DNA from: CAYMND01 sp964465065
GTDB lineage: Bacteria; Acidobacteriota; Aminicenantia; UBA2199
Length of the DNA: 28,115 nt
Direction of reading: 5' to 3'
Assembly (NCBI GenBank): GCA_964465065.1
Contig: CAYXHZ010000041.1
Location: forward strand, 1-28,115
Positions 1 to 7,909 of the stretch are shown one piece after another. The first letter of the stretch is position 1; every line of letters starts with the position of its first letter. The position numbers were made by a program, and so were the translations under genes. The notes beneath the pieces were generated by a model. The model was not told the origin of the DNA, did not search any database, and saw only the letters and a program-made list of their open reading frames with translations.

Positions 1-72
1 ATTGGCTGTTAAAATCGCCATTATATCATCATGATAGCGGCAGGGAAAGTGGTTGGCCGCAAGAAAGGGCAA

Positions 73-1287
73 TCAGGAAGGATATTTCAGGCGAATCGAT
101 AAAAATACAGGGTGAATCTCCATGAAGATGTCGGTCAACTCGGGGTCGAACTGTTTGCCGCGTTGGCTGCAGATGTATTGGATCACTTCGTCTTCCGGCC
201 ATGATTTCTTGTAAGACCTGGGGGAAGTCAGGGCATCGTACACGTCGGCCAGAGAAACGATCCGGGCGGCCAAGGGGATCATGTCGCCCCGCTTGCCTTC
301 GCCGAAGTGCAGAGGGTTGGCCGCGTAATCGGCGATGAAGCCCGGGTAACCGGAACCGTCCCAATGCTCGTGGTGGTTGAGGGCGATTTCGGCGGCCATC
401 TGGTCCCAATCGGAGCTGCCCTTGAGAAAGAGCTGGGCACCCAGAACCGTATGCCATTTCATACGGTCGAACTCCTCGTCGTTGAGGCTCTTTTTCTTCT
501 TTAAAATCGAGTCGCTTATGGCCAGCTTGCCGATATCGTGCAGCATGGCGGCGATGCGCAGGATGTCGAGTTTGTGGGTGGTTTCGCTTTCGGGGACCTG
601 GTGGCGTTCGGCCCAGCGGTGAAACAGCTCGACCGAGTAGGCGCCAACCCGCTTGACGTGTTGTCCGGTTTCTTCGGGATCGCGCAATTCGGCCATCTGG
701 ATCATGCGCAGGATCAATTCTCTGGTCATGCGCGCCCGTTCGATGGCGGCACTGGCCTGATTGGCGAACAGGCTGATGATGAGCTGGTCGTCGCGGCTGA
801 AAGGGATGATGAGGCCGCGGTCGTCCTGAGCGTTGATGATCTGCAGAATGCCGATGACGCTGCTGCCGCCGGAAACCAGCGGCACGGTGAGGATGGAGCG
901 GGTACGGTAACCGGATGCCTCGTCGAAAGACTTGTTGAACGAAAAGGGCAGACGGGACGGCAGATCGTAGGCGTCGTCGATGCGCAGTGCTTTGCGGGTC
1001 AGGGCCACATAGCCGGCGATCGAGCGGGTGTCGATGGCCAGGATCTGCTTGAAATATTCAAAGCGGGATTTGCGGCTCTGGCGATTGCGCAGGGTGTCGT
1101 TCTGGACGTATTCGATGGCCAGACTGGGACCGTCGACCAGATAGATGGAACCGGCATCGGCACCGGCGATCCGCCGGGCCTCTAAAAGGATGTGGTTGAG
1201 CAGGGTGTCCAGATCGCGGATGCGGCTGATGTTCTCGTTGATGTCGAGAATCAGCTCGAGGTTCTTCTTGACTAAAGAGTGCTGCAT
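73..1287 (-). CDS. GAF domain / HD-GYP c-di-GMP phosphodiesterase
   Basis: A 404-residue two-domain signalling protein. Residues about 15-185 read as a GAF sensor domain (segments IAGADAGSIYLVDG and ILTVPLVSGGSSVIGILQ). A helical linker leads into an HD-GYP domain: the HD pair is at residues 250-251 (MLHDIGK) and the GYP signature at 305-315 (HHEHWDGSGYP). HD-GYP domains are known metal-dependent phosphodiesterases that degrade cyclic di-GMP; the metal-binding His/Asp residues look intact. There is no signal peptide or membrane segment, so it should be cytoplasmic, with the GAF ligand unknown. The ATG at 1287 has no Shine-Dalgarno and lies a few bases after a consensus -10, which suggests a leaderless transcript. 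It is divergent from uppS. The family call is firm; the signal sensed cannot be read. Confidence 0.93.
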   Translation of the reverse strand: MQHSLVKKNLELILDINENISRIRDLDTLLNHILLEARRIAGADAGSIYLVDGPSLAIEYVQNDTLRNRQSRKSRFEYFKQILAIDTRSIAGYVALTRKALRIDDAYDLPSRLPFSFNKSFDEASGYRTRSILTVPLVSGGSSVIGILQIINAQDDRGLIIPFSRDDQLIISLFANQASAAIERARMTRELILRMIQMAELRDPEETGQHVKRVGAYSVELFHRWAERHQVPESETTHKLDILRIAAMLHDIGKLAISDSILKKKKSLNDEEFDRMKWHTVLGAQLFLKGSSDWDQMAAEIALNHHEHWDGSGYPGFIADYAANPLHFGEGKRGDMIPLAARIVSLADVYDALTSPRSYKKSWPEDEVIQYICSQRGKQFDPELTDIFMEIHPVFLSIRLKYPS

Positions 1288-1295
1288 CGTTATGC

Positions 1296-1326
1296 ATTAT
1301 ATGCTTGAGTTTTCGGCTGCTGTCAA
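1296..1326 (-). promoter_or_regulatory. sigma70-type promoter of the HD-GYP gene
   Basis: On the minus strand a perfect TTGACA (1326-1321) and a perfect TATAAT (1301-1296) are separated by 19 bp, slightly long. The predicted transcription start is about 1289, only 2 bp before the start codon at 1287. Confidence 0.65.
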
Positions 1327-1349
1327 GCCCCGGCCCAACAATAATTTTC

Positions 1350-1379
1350 TTGACACACCGGGCGTAAAGGCCATATAAT
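1350..1379 (+). promoter_or_regulatory. sigma70-type promoter of the uppS operon
   Basis: TTGACA (1350-1355) and TATAAT (1374-1379) with an 18-bp spacer, both hexamers perfect. The expected start of transcription falls at about 1386, the A of the uppS ATG. It is arranged back to back with the promoter of the HD-GYP gene. Confidence 0.7.
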
Positions 1380-1385
1380 GCCCAC

Positions 1386-2147
1386 ATGGTTTTCCCCGGT
1401 TTCAAAGATCCTGCCAGTCTGGATATCCGACTGCGCGAAATGCTGGAACAGCTCGATCCGTACAAGATGCCCAGGCATGTGGCCGTGATCATGGATGGCA
1501 ACGGCCGCTGGGCCAAGGCCCGCAACAAAAGCCGTCTGGAAGGGCACCGTCAGGGTGTCAAAACGGCCCGGGAAATCACCGAGACGGCGGTCCGCCTGGG
1601 TCTGTCGGCGCTGACGCTCTATTCTTTCTCCAGCGAAAACTGGCGTCGGCCCAAGGAAGAAATCGACGCCCTGATGGCGATCTTTTCCCGGCAGCTCAGC
1701 GCCCAGCGCGCCCTGCTGATGGACAACGGCTTGCGTTTCCATGTCATCGGCGACCTGAGCCGCCTGGACGGCAAGTTGCGCAAAAAGATCGAGAAACTGA
1801 GCCAGGAGACATCCGCTCATCCGGGAATGCTGGTACAACTGGCCATCAATTACGGCGCCCGGGACGAACTGGTGCGGGCGGTGCGGCGTCTGGCCGCCAC
1901 CGATCCGGATTGGCGGCAACTCAGTCCGGAGACACTGGCCGGATACCTCGATACCGCCGGTCAGGCCGATCCCGATCTGCTGATCCGTACCTCGGGGGAG
2001 TTGCGACTCTCCAATTTCATGCTGTATCAGCTGGCGTACACGGAACTGTACTTCAGTCCGCTGATGTGGCCCGATTTCAAATCCTGCGAATTTGTGACCG
2101 CGCTGCTGGCGTATCAGCAGCGCTCACGCCGGTATGGTGCCCTATGA
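1386..2147 (+). CDS. uppS: Undecaprenyl (polyprenyl) diphosphate synthase
   Basis: cis-Prenyltransferase of 253 residues that condenses farnesyl diphosphate with isopentenyl diphosphates to make the C55 lipid carrier for peptidoglycan and other surface polymers. The catalytic region HVAVIMDGNGRW spans residues 31-42, with the catalytic Asp at 37. Further family motifs are LTLYSFSSENWRRP and, near the C-terminus, PDLLIRTSGELRLSNF. Length is normal for the family. The ATG at 1386 leaves about 30 residues before the first motif, as in other UppS proteins, but no Shine-Dalgarno precedes it; a second ATG at 1440 also lacks one. It is the first gene of the envelope operon and overlaps cdsA by 4 bp (ATGA). 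Confidence 0.96.
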   Translation: MVFPGFKDPASLDIRLREMLEQLDPYKMPRHVAVIMDGNGRWAKARNKSRLEGHRQGVKTAREITETAVRLGLSALTLYSFSSENWRRPKEEIDALMAIFSRQLSAQRALLMDNGLRFHVIGDLSRLDGKLRKKIEKLSQETSAHPGMLVQLAINYGARDELVRAVRRLAATDPDWRQLSPETLAGYLDTAGQADPDLLIRTSGELRLSNFMLYQLAYTELYFSPLMWPDFKSCEFVTALLAYQQRSRRYGAL

Positions 2148-2944
2148 AAGAATTTCTGATCCGGACCGCGTCGGCGGCTGTTTTGATTGTCATCGTGTAT
2201 TCGGCGGTGCGTTTTCTGCCCGACCTGTTTTTCTTTTCGTTCATCTTCCTTTTGGCCGCCCTGGCTTCGCTGGAGCTCGGCGCCTTGCTGGCCGCTCCCC
2301 GCTGGCAGCAGATCTGGACGATACCGGCCGGTGGTCTGATCGGCCTGTCCCTGTGGCGTGGTCAGCCCAACCTGGCCCAGCTGGTGTTCGTCTGCCTGCT
2401 GCTGGGCGGCGTGAGCATGGTTTTCTGGGTGCGTAAACCGGAACGTCTGCCGCAGTTTCCGCAGGTGTTCGCGCAACAGTTTTTAGTGCTGCTGTACGTT
2501 TTTTTCCCTCTGTTCCATCTCTTTTTGCTGCGCGGGTTGGGCAATGGCTGGCTGTTTTTTTTGATCTGGTCGGTGGCCATCGGTGATTCCGGCGCTTACT
2601 TCGTCGGCAAGGCCATCGGCAAACACAAAATCTATCCGGTCGCTTCCCCAAAAAAATCGCTGGAGGGATTCATCGCCGCCCTGGTCAGCGCCGCCCTGTT
2701 CGCCATACCGGGCTATTACCTGTTCTCGCTGACCCGCTTCAGCCTGGCCGTGGTCATGGCCTGCGGATTTCTGCTGGCCCTGCTCTCGCAGCTGGCCGAT
2801 CCGCTCGAGTCGCTCTTCAAACGTTTTGCCGGGGTCAAGGATTCGGGACGGATCATTCCCGGACACGGCGGAGTGCTCGACCGCATCGACAGTTACCTGT
2901 TGTGTGCGCCGGCCTTCTATTACCTGCTGCAGTGGATTTCATGA
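2144..2944 (+). CDS. cdsA: Phosphatidate cytidylyltransferase (CDP-diglyceride synthase)
   Basis: Integral membrane enzyme of 266 residues that makes CDP-diacylglycerol from phosphatidate and CTP, the branch point of phospholipid synthesis. The C-terminal CDS signature is clear: SLFKRFAGVKDSGRIIPGHG followed by GVLDRID, with the conserved Lys-Asp and PGHGG-x2-DR-x-D pattern. The rest is mostly hydrophobic, with about seven membrane segments beginning at LIRTASAAVLIVIVYSAVRF. The ATG at 2144 overlaps the uppS stop codon; the same frame is open upstream of it, but that extension lies over uppS and does not look like CdsA. The stop overlaps the dxr start (ATGA). Confidence 0.95.
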   Translation: MKEFLIRTASAAVLIVIVYSAVRFLPDLFFFSFIFLLAALASLELGALLAAPRWQQIWTIPAGGLIGLSLWRGQPNLAQLVFVCLLLGGVSMVFWVRKPERLPQFPQVFAQQFLVLLYVFFPLFHLFLLRGLGNGWLFFLIWSVAIGDSGAYFVGKAIGKHKIYPVASPKKSLEGFIAALVSAALFAIPGYYLFSLTRFSLAVVMACGFLLALLSQLADPLESLFKRFAGVKDSGRIIPGHGGVLDRIDSYLLCAPAFYYLLQWIS

Positions 2945-4113
2945 GTCGTGCAAACGGGCAGCGCCGGATCGCCCTGTTGGGCTGCACCGGCTCCATCGGC
3001 CGCAGTACGCTCGACGTGGTACGCCGGCATCCGGAGCTCTACCGGATCGTCAGCCTGGTGGCCGGTCGGAACATCGAGCTGCTGACGCAGCAGATCCGGG
3101 AATTTCAACCGCAGCTGGTGGTGACCGGACATGCCGAACAGGCGCAATTTCTGGCAGGACTTTTCCCGGGATTAACCGTCGTCTCCGGACCGTCCGGGGT
3201 CGTAGCCGCCGTGGAAAGCGACGATGTCGATACCGTGGTCTCGGCCATCACCGGCACCGTGGCCCTCAAAGCCACTTTCCGGGCCATCGAACGCGGGCTG
3301 CGCATCTGCCTGGCCAACAAGGAGACCCTGGTGGCCGCCGGCGATCTCATCAACCAGGCGCTGGCTGCAAGCAAGGCGCAACTCATCCCCATCGACAGCG
3401 AGCAGAGCGCCATCTTCCAGGCCCTGAACGGACAGGAGGCGCAGGCCGTCAGACGCTTGATCCTGACGGCTTCCGGCGGGCCCTTTCTGGGAAAAAAACA
3501 CGACGAACTGCGTGATGTCGGACCCGAACAGGCACTGGCCCACCCGCGCTGGAGCATGGGCCGTAAAATCAGTATCGATTCGGCGACCCTGATGAACAAA
3601 GGGCTGGAAATGATCGAGGCCCGGTATCTGTTCCGGGTGCCGGCCGAACGGATCGATGTCTGGATCCATCCGCAGAGTCTGGTCCATTCCCTGGTGGAAT
3701 TCAAGGATGGTTCCCTGCTCGCCCAGCTCGGTGTGACCGATATGCGTCTGCCCATACAGTACGCCCTGAGCCATCCGCAGCGGATCGATTCCGATTTTCC
3801 CCGACTCGACCTGACCCGTTCGGAAGCCCTGACCTTTCAGGCCGTCGACGACCGGGTCTTCCCCGCGGTGCAGCTGGCCAGGCAGGTCATGAACCAGGGC
3901 GGCTGCGCCGGAGCGGTGTTCAACGCAGCCAACGAAGTCGCCGTCGAGGCCTTCCTCGAGCGGCGTCTGCGCTTTCACGACATCGTCGCTGTAGTGGCCG
4001 AAACCATGGATCGATGCACATTTCCGGCGGTCAAAACCCCCGATGAACTGGAAACGGTCATCGAGACCAGCAAACGGACGGCTGCCGGGCTGATCCCAAA
4101 CAGGAGTGAGTAA
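2941..4113 (+). CDS. dxr: 1-deoxy-D-xylulose 5-phosphate reductoisomerase
   Basis: Second enzyme of the MEP pathway: it rearranges and reduces DXP to 2-C-methyl-D-erythritol 4-phosphate with NADPH, feeding the isoprenoid supply that UppS uses. The 390-residue product has the N-terminal nucleotide-binding segment IALLGCTGSIGRSTLDVV, the substrate and metal segment DSEQSAIFQ, the SGGPF loop and the core MGRKISIDSATLMNKGLEM. The start at 2941 overlaps the cdsA stop by 4 bp. An in-frame extension upstream to 2902 exists but adds residues that are cdsA sequence in another frame. The stop is 3 bp before rseP. Confidence 0.96.
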   Translation: MSRANGQRRIALLGCTGSIGRSTLDVVRRHPELYRIVSLVAGRNIELLTQQIREFQPQLVVTGHAEQAQFLAGLFPGLTVVSGPSGVVAAVESDDVDTVVSAITGTVALKATFRAIERGLRICLANKETLVAAGDLINQALAASKAQLIPIDSEQSAIFQALNGQEAQAVRRLILTASGGPFLGKKHDELRDVGPEQALAHPRWSMGRKISIDSATLMNKGLEMIEARYLFRVPAERIDVWIHPQSLVHSLVEFKDGSLLAQLGVTDMRLPIQYALSHPQRIDSDFPRLDLTRSEALTFQAVDDRVFPAVQLARQVMNQGGCAGAVFNAANEVAVEAFLERRLRFHDIVAVVAETMDRCTFPAVKTPDELETVIETSKRTAAGLIPNRSE

Positions 4114-4116
4114 GGC

Positions 4117-5457
4117 ATGTCCCAAGTGATCGGATTCTTTCAGACTGTATTGTCGCTGGCCCTGGTACTGGGCATCGTGGTGCTCGTCCACGAATTCGGC
4201 CATTTCATCGCCGCCCGGCTGATGAAGGTCCGTGTCGAGGTTTTTTCCTTCGGTTTCGGGCCCAGACTGTTCGGCCGCAAGTCGGGGGACACCGATTTCC
4301 GTCTGAGCCTGGTGCCGCTCGGAGGGTACGTGCGCATGGCCGGCGAGGAAGAGATCGATGTCGACAACCCCAAACCCGACGAGTTTCTGGCCAAGAACCG
4401 TGGTCAGAAGATCTTCATCCTGGTGATGGGTCCGATCATGAACCTGCTGCTGGCCCTGGGTCTGATCACGGCCATCAACCTGAACCGGGAGGATCTGGAG
4501 GCCTATCGCTTCCAGGCTCCGGTCATCGGCTATGTGGAACCGGCCGGGGCCGCCGAAAAAGCCGGGATTCTCGCCGGGGACCTGATCCGGACCATAGACG
4601 GGCAGGAGATCGCCAACTGGGAACAGCTGGAGCGCGCCGTACGCACCCGGGCCAACAAAACGGTCGCAATCGGGCTGGAACGCGCCGGACAGGAACAGAA
4701 ACTGACCATGACCATCGCTGCCGACGACAAGGGGATCATCGGCGAATGCGGAATCCAGTACGGTTTTTTGCCGGAGATCAAGGGCTACAACCCCGATTTC
4801 CCCGATCCGCCGCAGCTGCTCAAGGCCGGAGACATTATCGAGAAGGTCAACGGCCGGCCGGTTACGGTTTTTTCGTTGGCTCAGGTGATGGAGCAAACCC
4901 CGGAAGGGGAGGTGAAGTTGTCGGTCCTTCGCGACAAAGTGCCCATGGAAATTCCGGTCATGACCAAACTTTTTCAGGGCAAGCGCATGATCGGCGTCAT
5001 CCATACCATCCATTACCCCAAACTGACCAACAGCCTGGGCTACGCCATCAGGGCCAGTTTCAGCCAGATCGGAGAACTGGCCTTCTTCACCCTGGACGCC
5101 TTCAAGAAAATGGTGGTCGGCAAGCTGTCGCCGCAGAACTTGTCCGGACCGATCGAGATCGCCAAGGTGTCCAGGCGGATGATCGAGCGCGGCCTGTACG
5201 ATTTCATGTTTCTCATCGCCTTCATCTCCCTGCAATTGGGAATCTTCAACCTGTTTCCTATTCCGGCCCTGGACGGAGGGCACCTGCTGATCTACAGCCT
5301 GGAAGCCCTGGTTCGTCGGGATTTTTCCAGCAAGGTCAAGACGGCCCTGATGAATGCCGGCTTTGTTTTGTTGATAAGTGTGATGATCTTCGTTATATTA
5401 AATGATGTGGCCAAGGAACTGCCCAACGGTTGGCGTTCTCTGGTTCCGTTTGTCTGA
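4117..5457 (+). CDS. rseP: RseP-like site-2 intramembrane zinc metalloprotease
   Basis: M50-family protease of 446 residues. In characterised relatives it cleaves anti-sigma factors and remnant signal peptides within the inner membrane. The zinc motif HEFGH is at residues 25-29 in the first membrane helix, and the second conserved motif, NLFPIPALDGGH, lies near residue 385 with the metal-ligand Asp. Two PDZ domains sit between them, at about residues 133-205 (GYVEPAGAAEKAGILAGD) and 215-290 (LLKAGDIIEKVNGRPV). The gene follows dxr by 3 bp, the usual uppS-cdsA-dxr-rseP order. No anti-sigma partner is visible in the window, so the substrate is unknown. Confidence 0.94.
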   Translation: MSQVIGFFQTVLSLALVLGIVVLVHEFGHFIAARLMKVRVEVFSFGFGPRLFGRKSGDTDFRLSLVPLGGYVRMAGEEEIDVDNPKPDEFLAKNRGQKIFILVMGPIMNLLLALGLITAINLNREDLEAYRFQAPVIGYVEPAGAAEKAGILAGDLIRTIDGQEIANWEQLERAVRTRANKTVAIGLERAGQEQKLTMTIAADDKGIIGECGIQYGFLPEIKGYNPDFPDPPQLLKAGDIIEKVNGRPVTVFSLAQVMEQTPEGEVKLSVLRDKVPMEIPVMTKLFQGKRMIGVIHTIHYPKLTNSLGYAIRASFSQIGELAFFTLDAFKKMVVGKLSPQNLSGPIEIAKVSRRMIERGLYDFMFLIAFISLQLGIFNLFPIPALDGGHLLIYSLEALVRRDFSSKVKTALMNAGFVLLISVMIFVILNDVAKELPNGWRSLVPFV

Positions 5458-5484
5458 TTTCTGTTTACAGAAAGGAGGCTTTCG

Positions 5485-6087
5485 ATGACGAAGAGAACTT
5501 GTGATCAGGGCTTCACGCTGATCGAAATGGTTGTGGTGCTGGCGGTTATCGGTATTCTGGCGGCCATTCTGACACCGACGATCGCCAAGAATATCAACGA
5601 TTCCAAGGTTGCCCGGGCCACCAACGAAGTGCAGGTGATCGCTGCGGCCGTCGCCTCCTTCTACAAGGATCTCGGCCGCTGGCCGACCTCCGACGGCAAC
5701 GACGGCAATCCGGACTACCTTTACCTGCTCTACGGCCCCGGCGATACGTTCAGCGGAGCCGGTGCCGCCGCCAACTGGGTGCCCGGCACCAACGCCCGGC
5801 CCGACACTTTTTTGAACCACCTGATCGAAAACGATCCGCTGGACGGTGGCACCAATTACGCCGTCACCGGACCGGTCAAGTGGGACGGCCCTTACATCAC
5901 CGAGATCAAGGCCGATCCCTGGGGCAGCCCTTACGTCTGCAACATCCGTTACTGCTGGAACCTGCTGACCAATGCCAGCGCCGTTTTCAGCGCCGGTCCC
6001 AACCGAGTCGCCAACATCGCCTATACCCAGGCCCTGTCCACCTTCACGGTGGGCACCAGCGACGACATCGTGCATCGTCTGCGCTGA
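5485..6087 (+). CDS. Type II secretion GspG-like pseudopilin (orphan)
   Basis: A 200-residue protein with a class III prepilin signal: a short basic leader MTKRTCDQG, cleavage expected before FTLIE, the essential Glu at +5, then the hydrophobic helix MVVVLAVIGILAAILTPTI. The following segment, VQVIAAAVASFYKDLGRWPT, resembles the GspG/PulG major pseudopilin core. At 200 residues it is longer than GspG (about 140), with an extended Gly/Asn-rich C-terminal domain containing a Cys pair (YVCNIRYCWN). A strong Shine-Dalgarno AAAGGAGG (5471-5478) supports the start. No other secretion or type IV pilus genes are nearby, so its machine must be encoded elsewhere. The subfamily assignment is tentative. 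Confidence 0.8.
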   Translation: MTKRTCDQGFTLIEMVVVLAVIGILAAILTPTIAKNINDSKVARATNEVQVIAAAVASFYKDLGRWPTSDGNDGNPDYLYLLYGPGDTFSGAGAAANWVPGTNARPDTFLNHLIENDPLDGGTNYAVTGPVKWDGPYITEIKADPWGSPYVCNIRYCWNLLTNASAVFSAGPNRVANIAYTQALSTFTVGTSDDIVHRLR

Positions 6088-6138
6088 TCCGATTCCGGGG
6101 TAGGGTATGTACGGGATTCAAGGGCAAGGGAAAAGATC

Positions 6139-7545
6139 ATGTCGCTGATTCGCTTCGGCACCGACGGCTGGCGGGCCAAGATGGGCACCGAATTCACCTT
6201 CGACCGGGTCCGTCTGTTCGCCACCGCCTACGCCCGTGTGCTGAAACGTTCCCACCCCGGGCAGAAACTCCGGGTTCTGGTCAATTACGACACCCGTTTC
6301 CTGTCCGACCGTTTCGCTCAGGAAACCGCCAAAATTTTGTACAGCTGTGGAATTCACGTCCTGTTGACCGAACGGGATTCGCCGCTGGCGGCGGTCGGTC
6401 TGGCCGTGATCCAGAAGAATCTGCACGGGGCCGTCATTTTCACGGCCAGCTTCAACGAACCCATCTACAACGGCATCAAACTCATCAATTTTCACGGCCG
6501 GCCGGCCATGCCGTCCGAGACGACCATCCTGGAAAAGGAAATCGACCGTCTGGCCGCCACCTTTCACCATCAGCCGCTGTTCATTCCGGCCGATTTTGCA
6601 GAAAGCGTCGATCTGCGTGAGGATTATTTCCACCACCTCAGCGAACTGGTCGATTTCAACGTCATTCGCAAGGCCGGACTCAAAATCATCGTCGACAATC
6701 TGTACGGCACTTCGCGCGACTACCTGGACCATATCCTCGAACTCAACGGCATCAGCGTGGTCAGCATGCACGGTTTTCCCTACTCCTCTTTCGGCGAGGT
6801 GGTACCGTACTGCACTGCGGCCAATCTGGGCGAACTGGCCCGGGAGGTGGTCCGGCAATCGGCCCAGGTCGGACTGGCCACCGACATCGACGGCGACCGT
6901 TTCGGCATCGTCGACAACCGGGGGCGGTTTCTGCCGGCCAACACGGTCATGCCTCTGCTGATCGAGTACCTGATCCGGGTGCGCGGCTTTGCCGGCGGCG
7001 TGGTCAAGTCCATCGCCACTACCGATCTGATCGACAAGGTCTGTGAGGCCTACCAGCGTCCCCTGTACACCACGCCGGTGGGTTTCAAGCACGTGGCCCA
7101 GATGATGGCGGTCCGCAAGGCCTTTGTCGGTGTGGAAAGCACCAACGGCGCCGCCCTCAACCAGGGGGCTTTGATCAAGGACGGCATCCTGTTCAGCCTG
7201 CTCTTTTCTGAAATGCTGGCCTATTACGGTCGTGAATTCCGGGAACTGCTGCGGGATTTTTATCGCCGCTACCCGCGTCTGGTCCAGAAGGAAGTGTCGC
7301 TCAAGGTTTCGATGAATCGCCTAAGTCAGCTGGAACGCCTCGGTGAAAACGGTGAACTCGGCCGTCTGGGGGTCAAGCCGGACAAGGTGCTGCTGACCGA
7401 CGGACTCAAGTTGATCTTTCCGCAATCCTGGCTGATGATCCGCTCGTCCGGAACCCACGGCGTTCTGCGCATATATTCCGAGGCATCGAGCCAGAGCGAG
7501 GCGGTGCGCCTGACGGCTCTGGGCAGGAGGCTGCTTGAGCAATAA
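6139..7545 (+). CDS. Phosphoglucomutase/phosphomannomutase family protein
   Basis: Alpha-D-phosphohexomutase of 468 residues, expected to interconvert hexose 1- and 6-phosphates for sugar nucleotide or glycan synthesis. Family landmarks are present: N-terminal FGTDGWR (residues 6-12), the phosphoserine loop at about 101-113 (FTASFNEPIYNGI, Ser104), the magnesium loop ATDIDGDRFGIVD, and the C-terminal phosphate-binding RSSGTHGVLRIY. The usual TASHNP loop is changed to TASFNE, keeping the serine but losing His and Pro. This fits an atypical branch rather than classical Pgm, ManB or GlmM, so I assign no gene symbol. The end overlaps the next gene by 11 bp. Confidence 0.88.
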   Translation: MSLIRFGTDGWRAKMGTEFTFDRVRLFATAYARVLKRSHPGQKLRVLVNYDTRFLSDRFAQETAKILYSCGIHVLLTERDSPLAAVGLAVIQKNLHGAVIFTASFNEPIYNGIKLINFHGRPAMPSETTILEKEIDRLAATFHHQPLFIPADFAESVDLREDYFHHLSELVDFNVIRKAGLKIIVDNLYGTSRDYLDHILELNGISVVSMHGFPYSSFGEVVPYCTAANLGELAREVVRQSAQVGLATDIDGDRFGIVDNRGRFLPANTVMPLLIEYLIRVRGFAGGVVKSIATTDLIDKVCEAYQRPLYTTPVGFKHVAQMMAVRKAFVGVESTNGAALNQGALIKDGILFSLLFSEMLAYYGREFRELLRDFYRRYPRLVQKEVSLKVSMNRLSQLERLGENGELGRLGVKPDKVLLTDGLKLIFPQSWLMIRSSGTHGVLRIYSEASSQSEAVRLTALGRRLLEQ

Positions 7546-7909
7546 CCGCGCGGAAGGGTTCTTCGCCTCCAAAGGTTTCCTGCTGCTGATGGTGCTGATC
7601 TCGTTCATCCTGATTCTGTCGTTCTTTTTCGGTGACAGCGGTTACCTGGACATCCGGGGCAAACAGAACGAGATCCGCAGAATTCAGTCCGATATCGACC
7701 GTCTCAAAGAAACCCGTGACCAGTTGGCCCAGGAGGTCAAAGAGCTGGAAAACGATCCGCTCTCCCTGGAGCGGACCGCCCGTGAACGGCTGTGGCTGAT
7801 GAAGAAGAACGAGAAGGTCATCGTCATCATCAAGCCCGACGAACAGAAGAAAAAGGATCAGGAAGCCCCTAAAAACCGAGACGACCGCAAGCAAGAGGAC
7901 AAACAGTGA
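7535..7909 (+). CDS. FtsB/DivIC-like septum formation initiator
   Basis: A 124-residue bitopic protein with a short cytoplasmic N-terminus, one membrane helix (about residues 13-32, KGFLLLMVLISFILILSFFF), then a coiled coil (RRIQSDIDRLKETRDQLAQE) and the typical FtsB/DivIC segment NDPLSLERTARERLWLMKKN. It ends in a charged Lys/Asp/Gln tail. Proteins of this family bridge FtsL and FtsQ in the divisome. The start is a TTG at 7535, preceded by GGAGG (7526-7530) inside the end of the mutase gene. The stop overlaps the kinase GTG start (GTGA), implying translational coupling. The family call rests on topology and the ER-x2-R pattern. Confidence 0.8.
   Translation: MSNNRAEGFFASKGFLLLMVLISFILILSFFFGDSGYLDIRGKQNEIRRIQSDIDRLKETRDQLAQEVKELENDPLSLERTARERLWLMKKNEKVIVIIKPDEQKKKDQEAPKNRDDRKQEDKQ

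Noticed and set aside
1..72. Possible gene fragment or terminator at the left edge
   Set aside because: No recognisable coding frame, stem or T run in these 72 bp.
3172..5283. A 703-codon open frame antisense to dxr and rseP
   Set aside because: Shadow of two well-identified genes; no start signal or recognisable domain.
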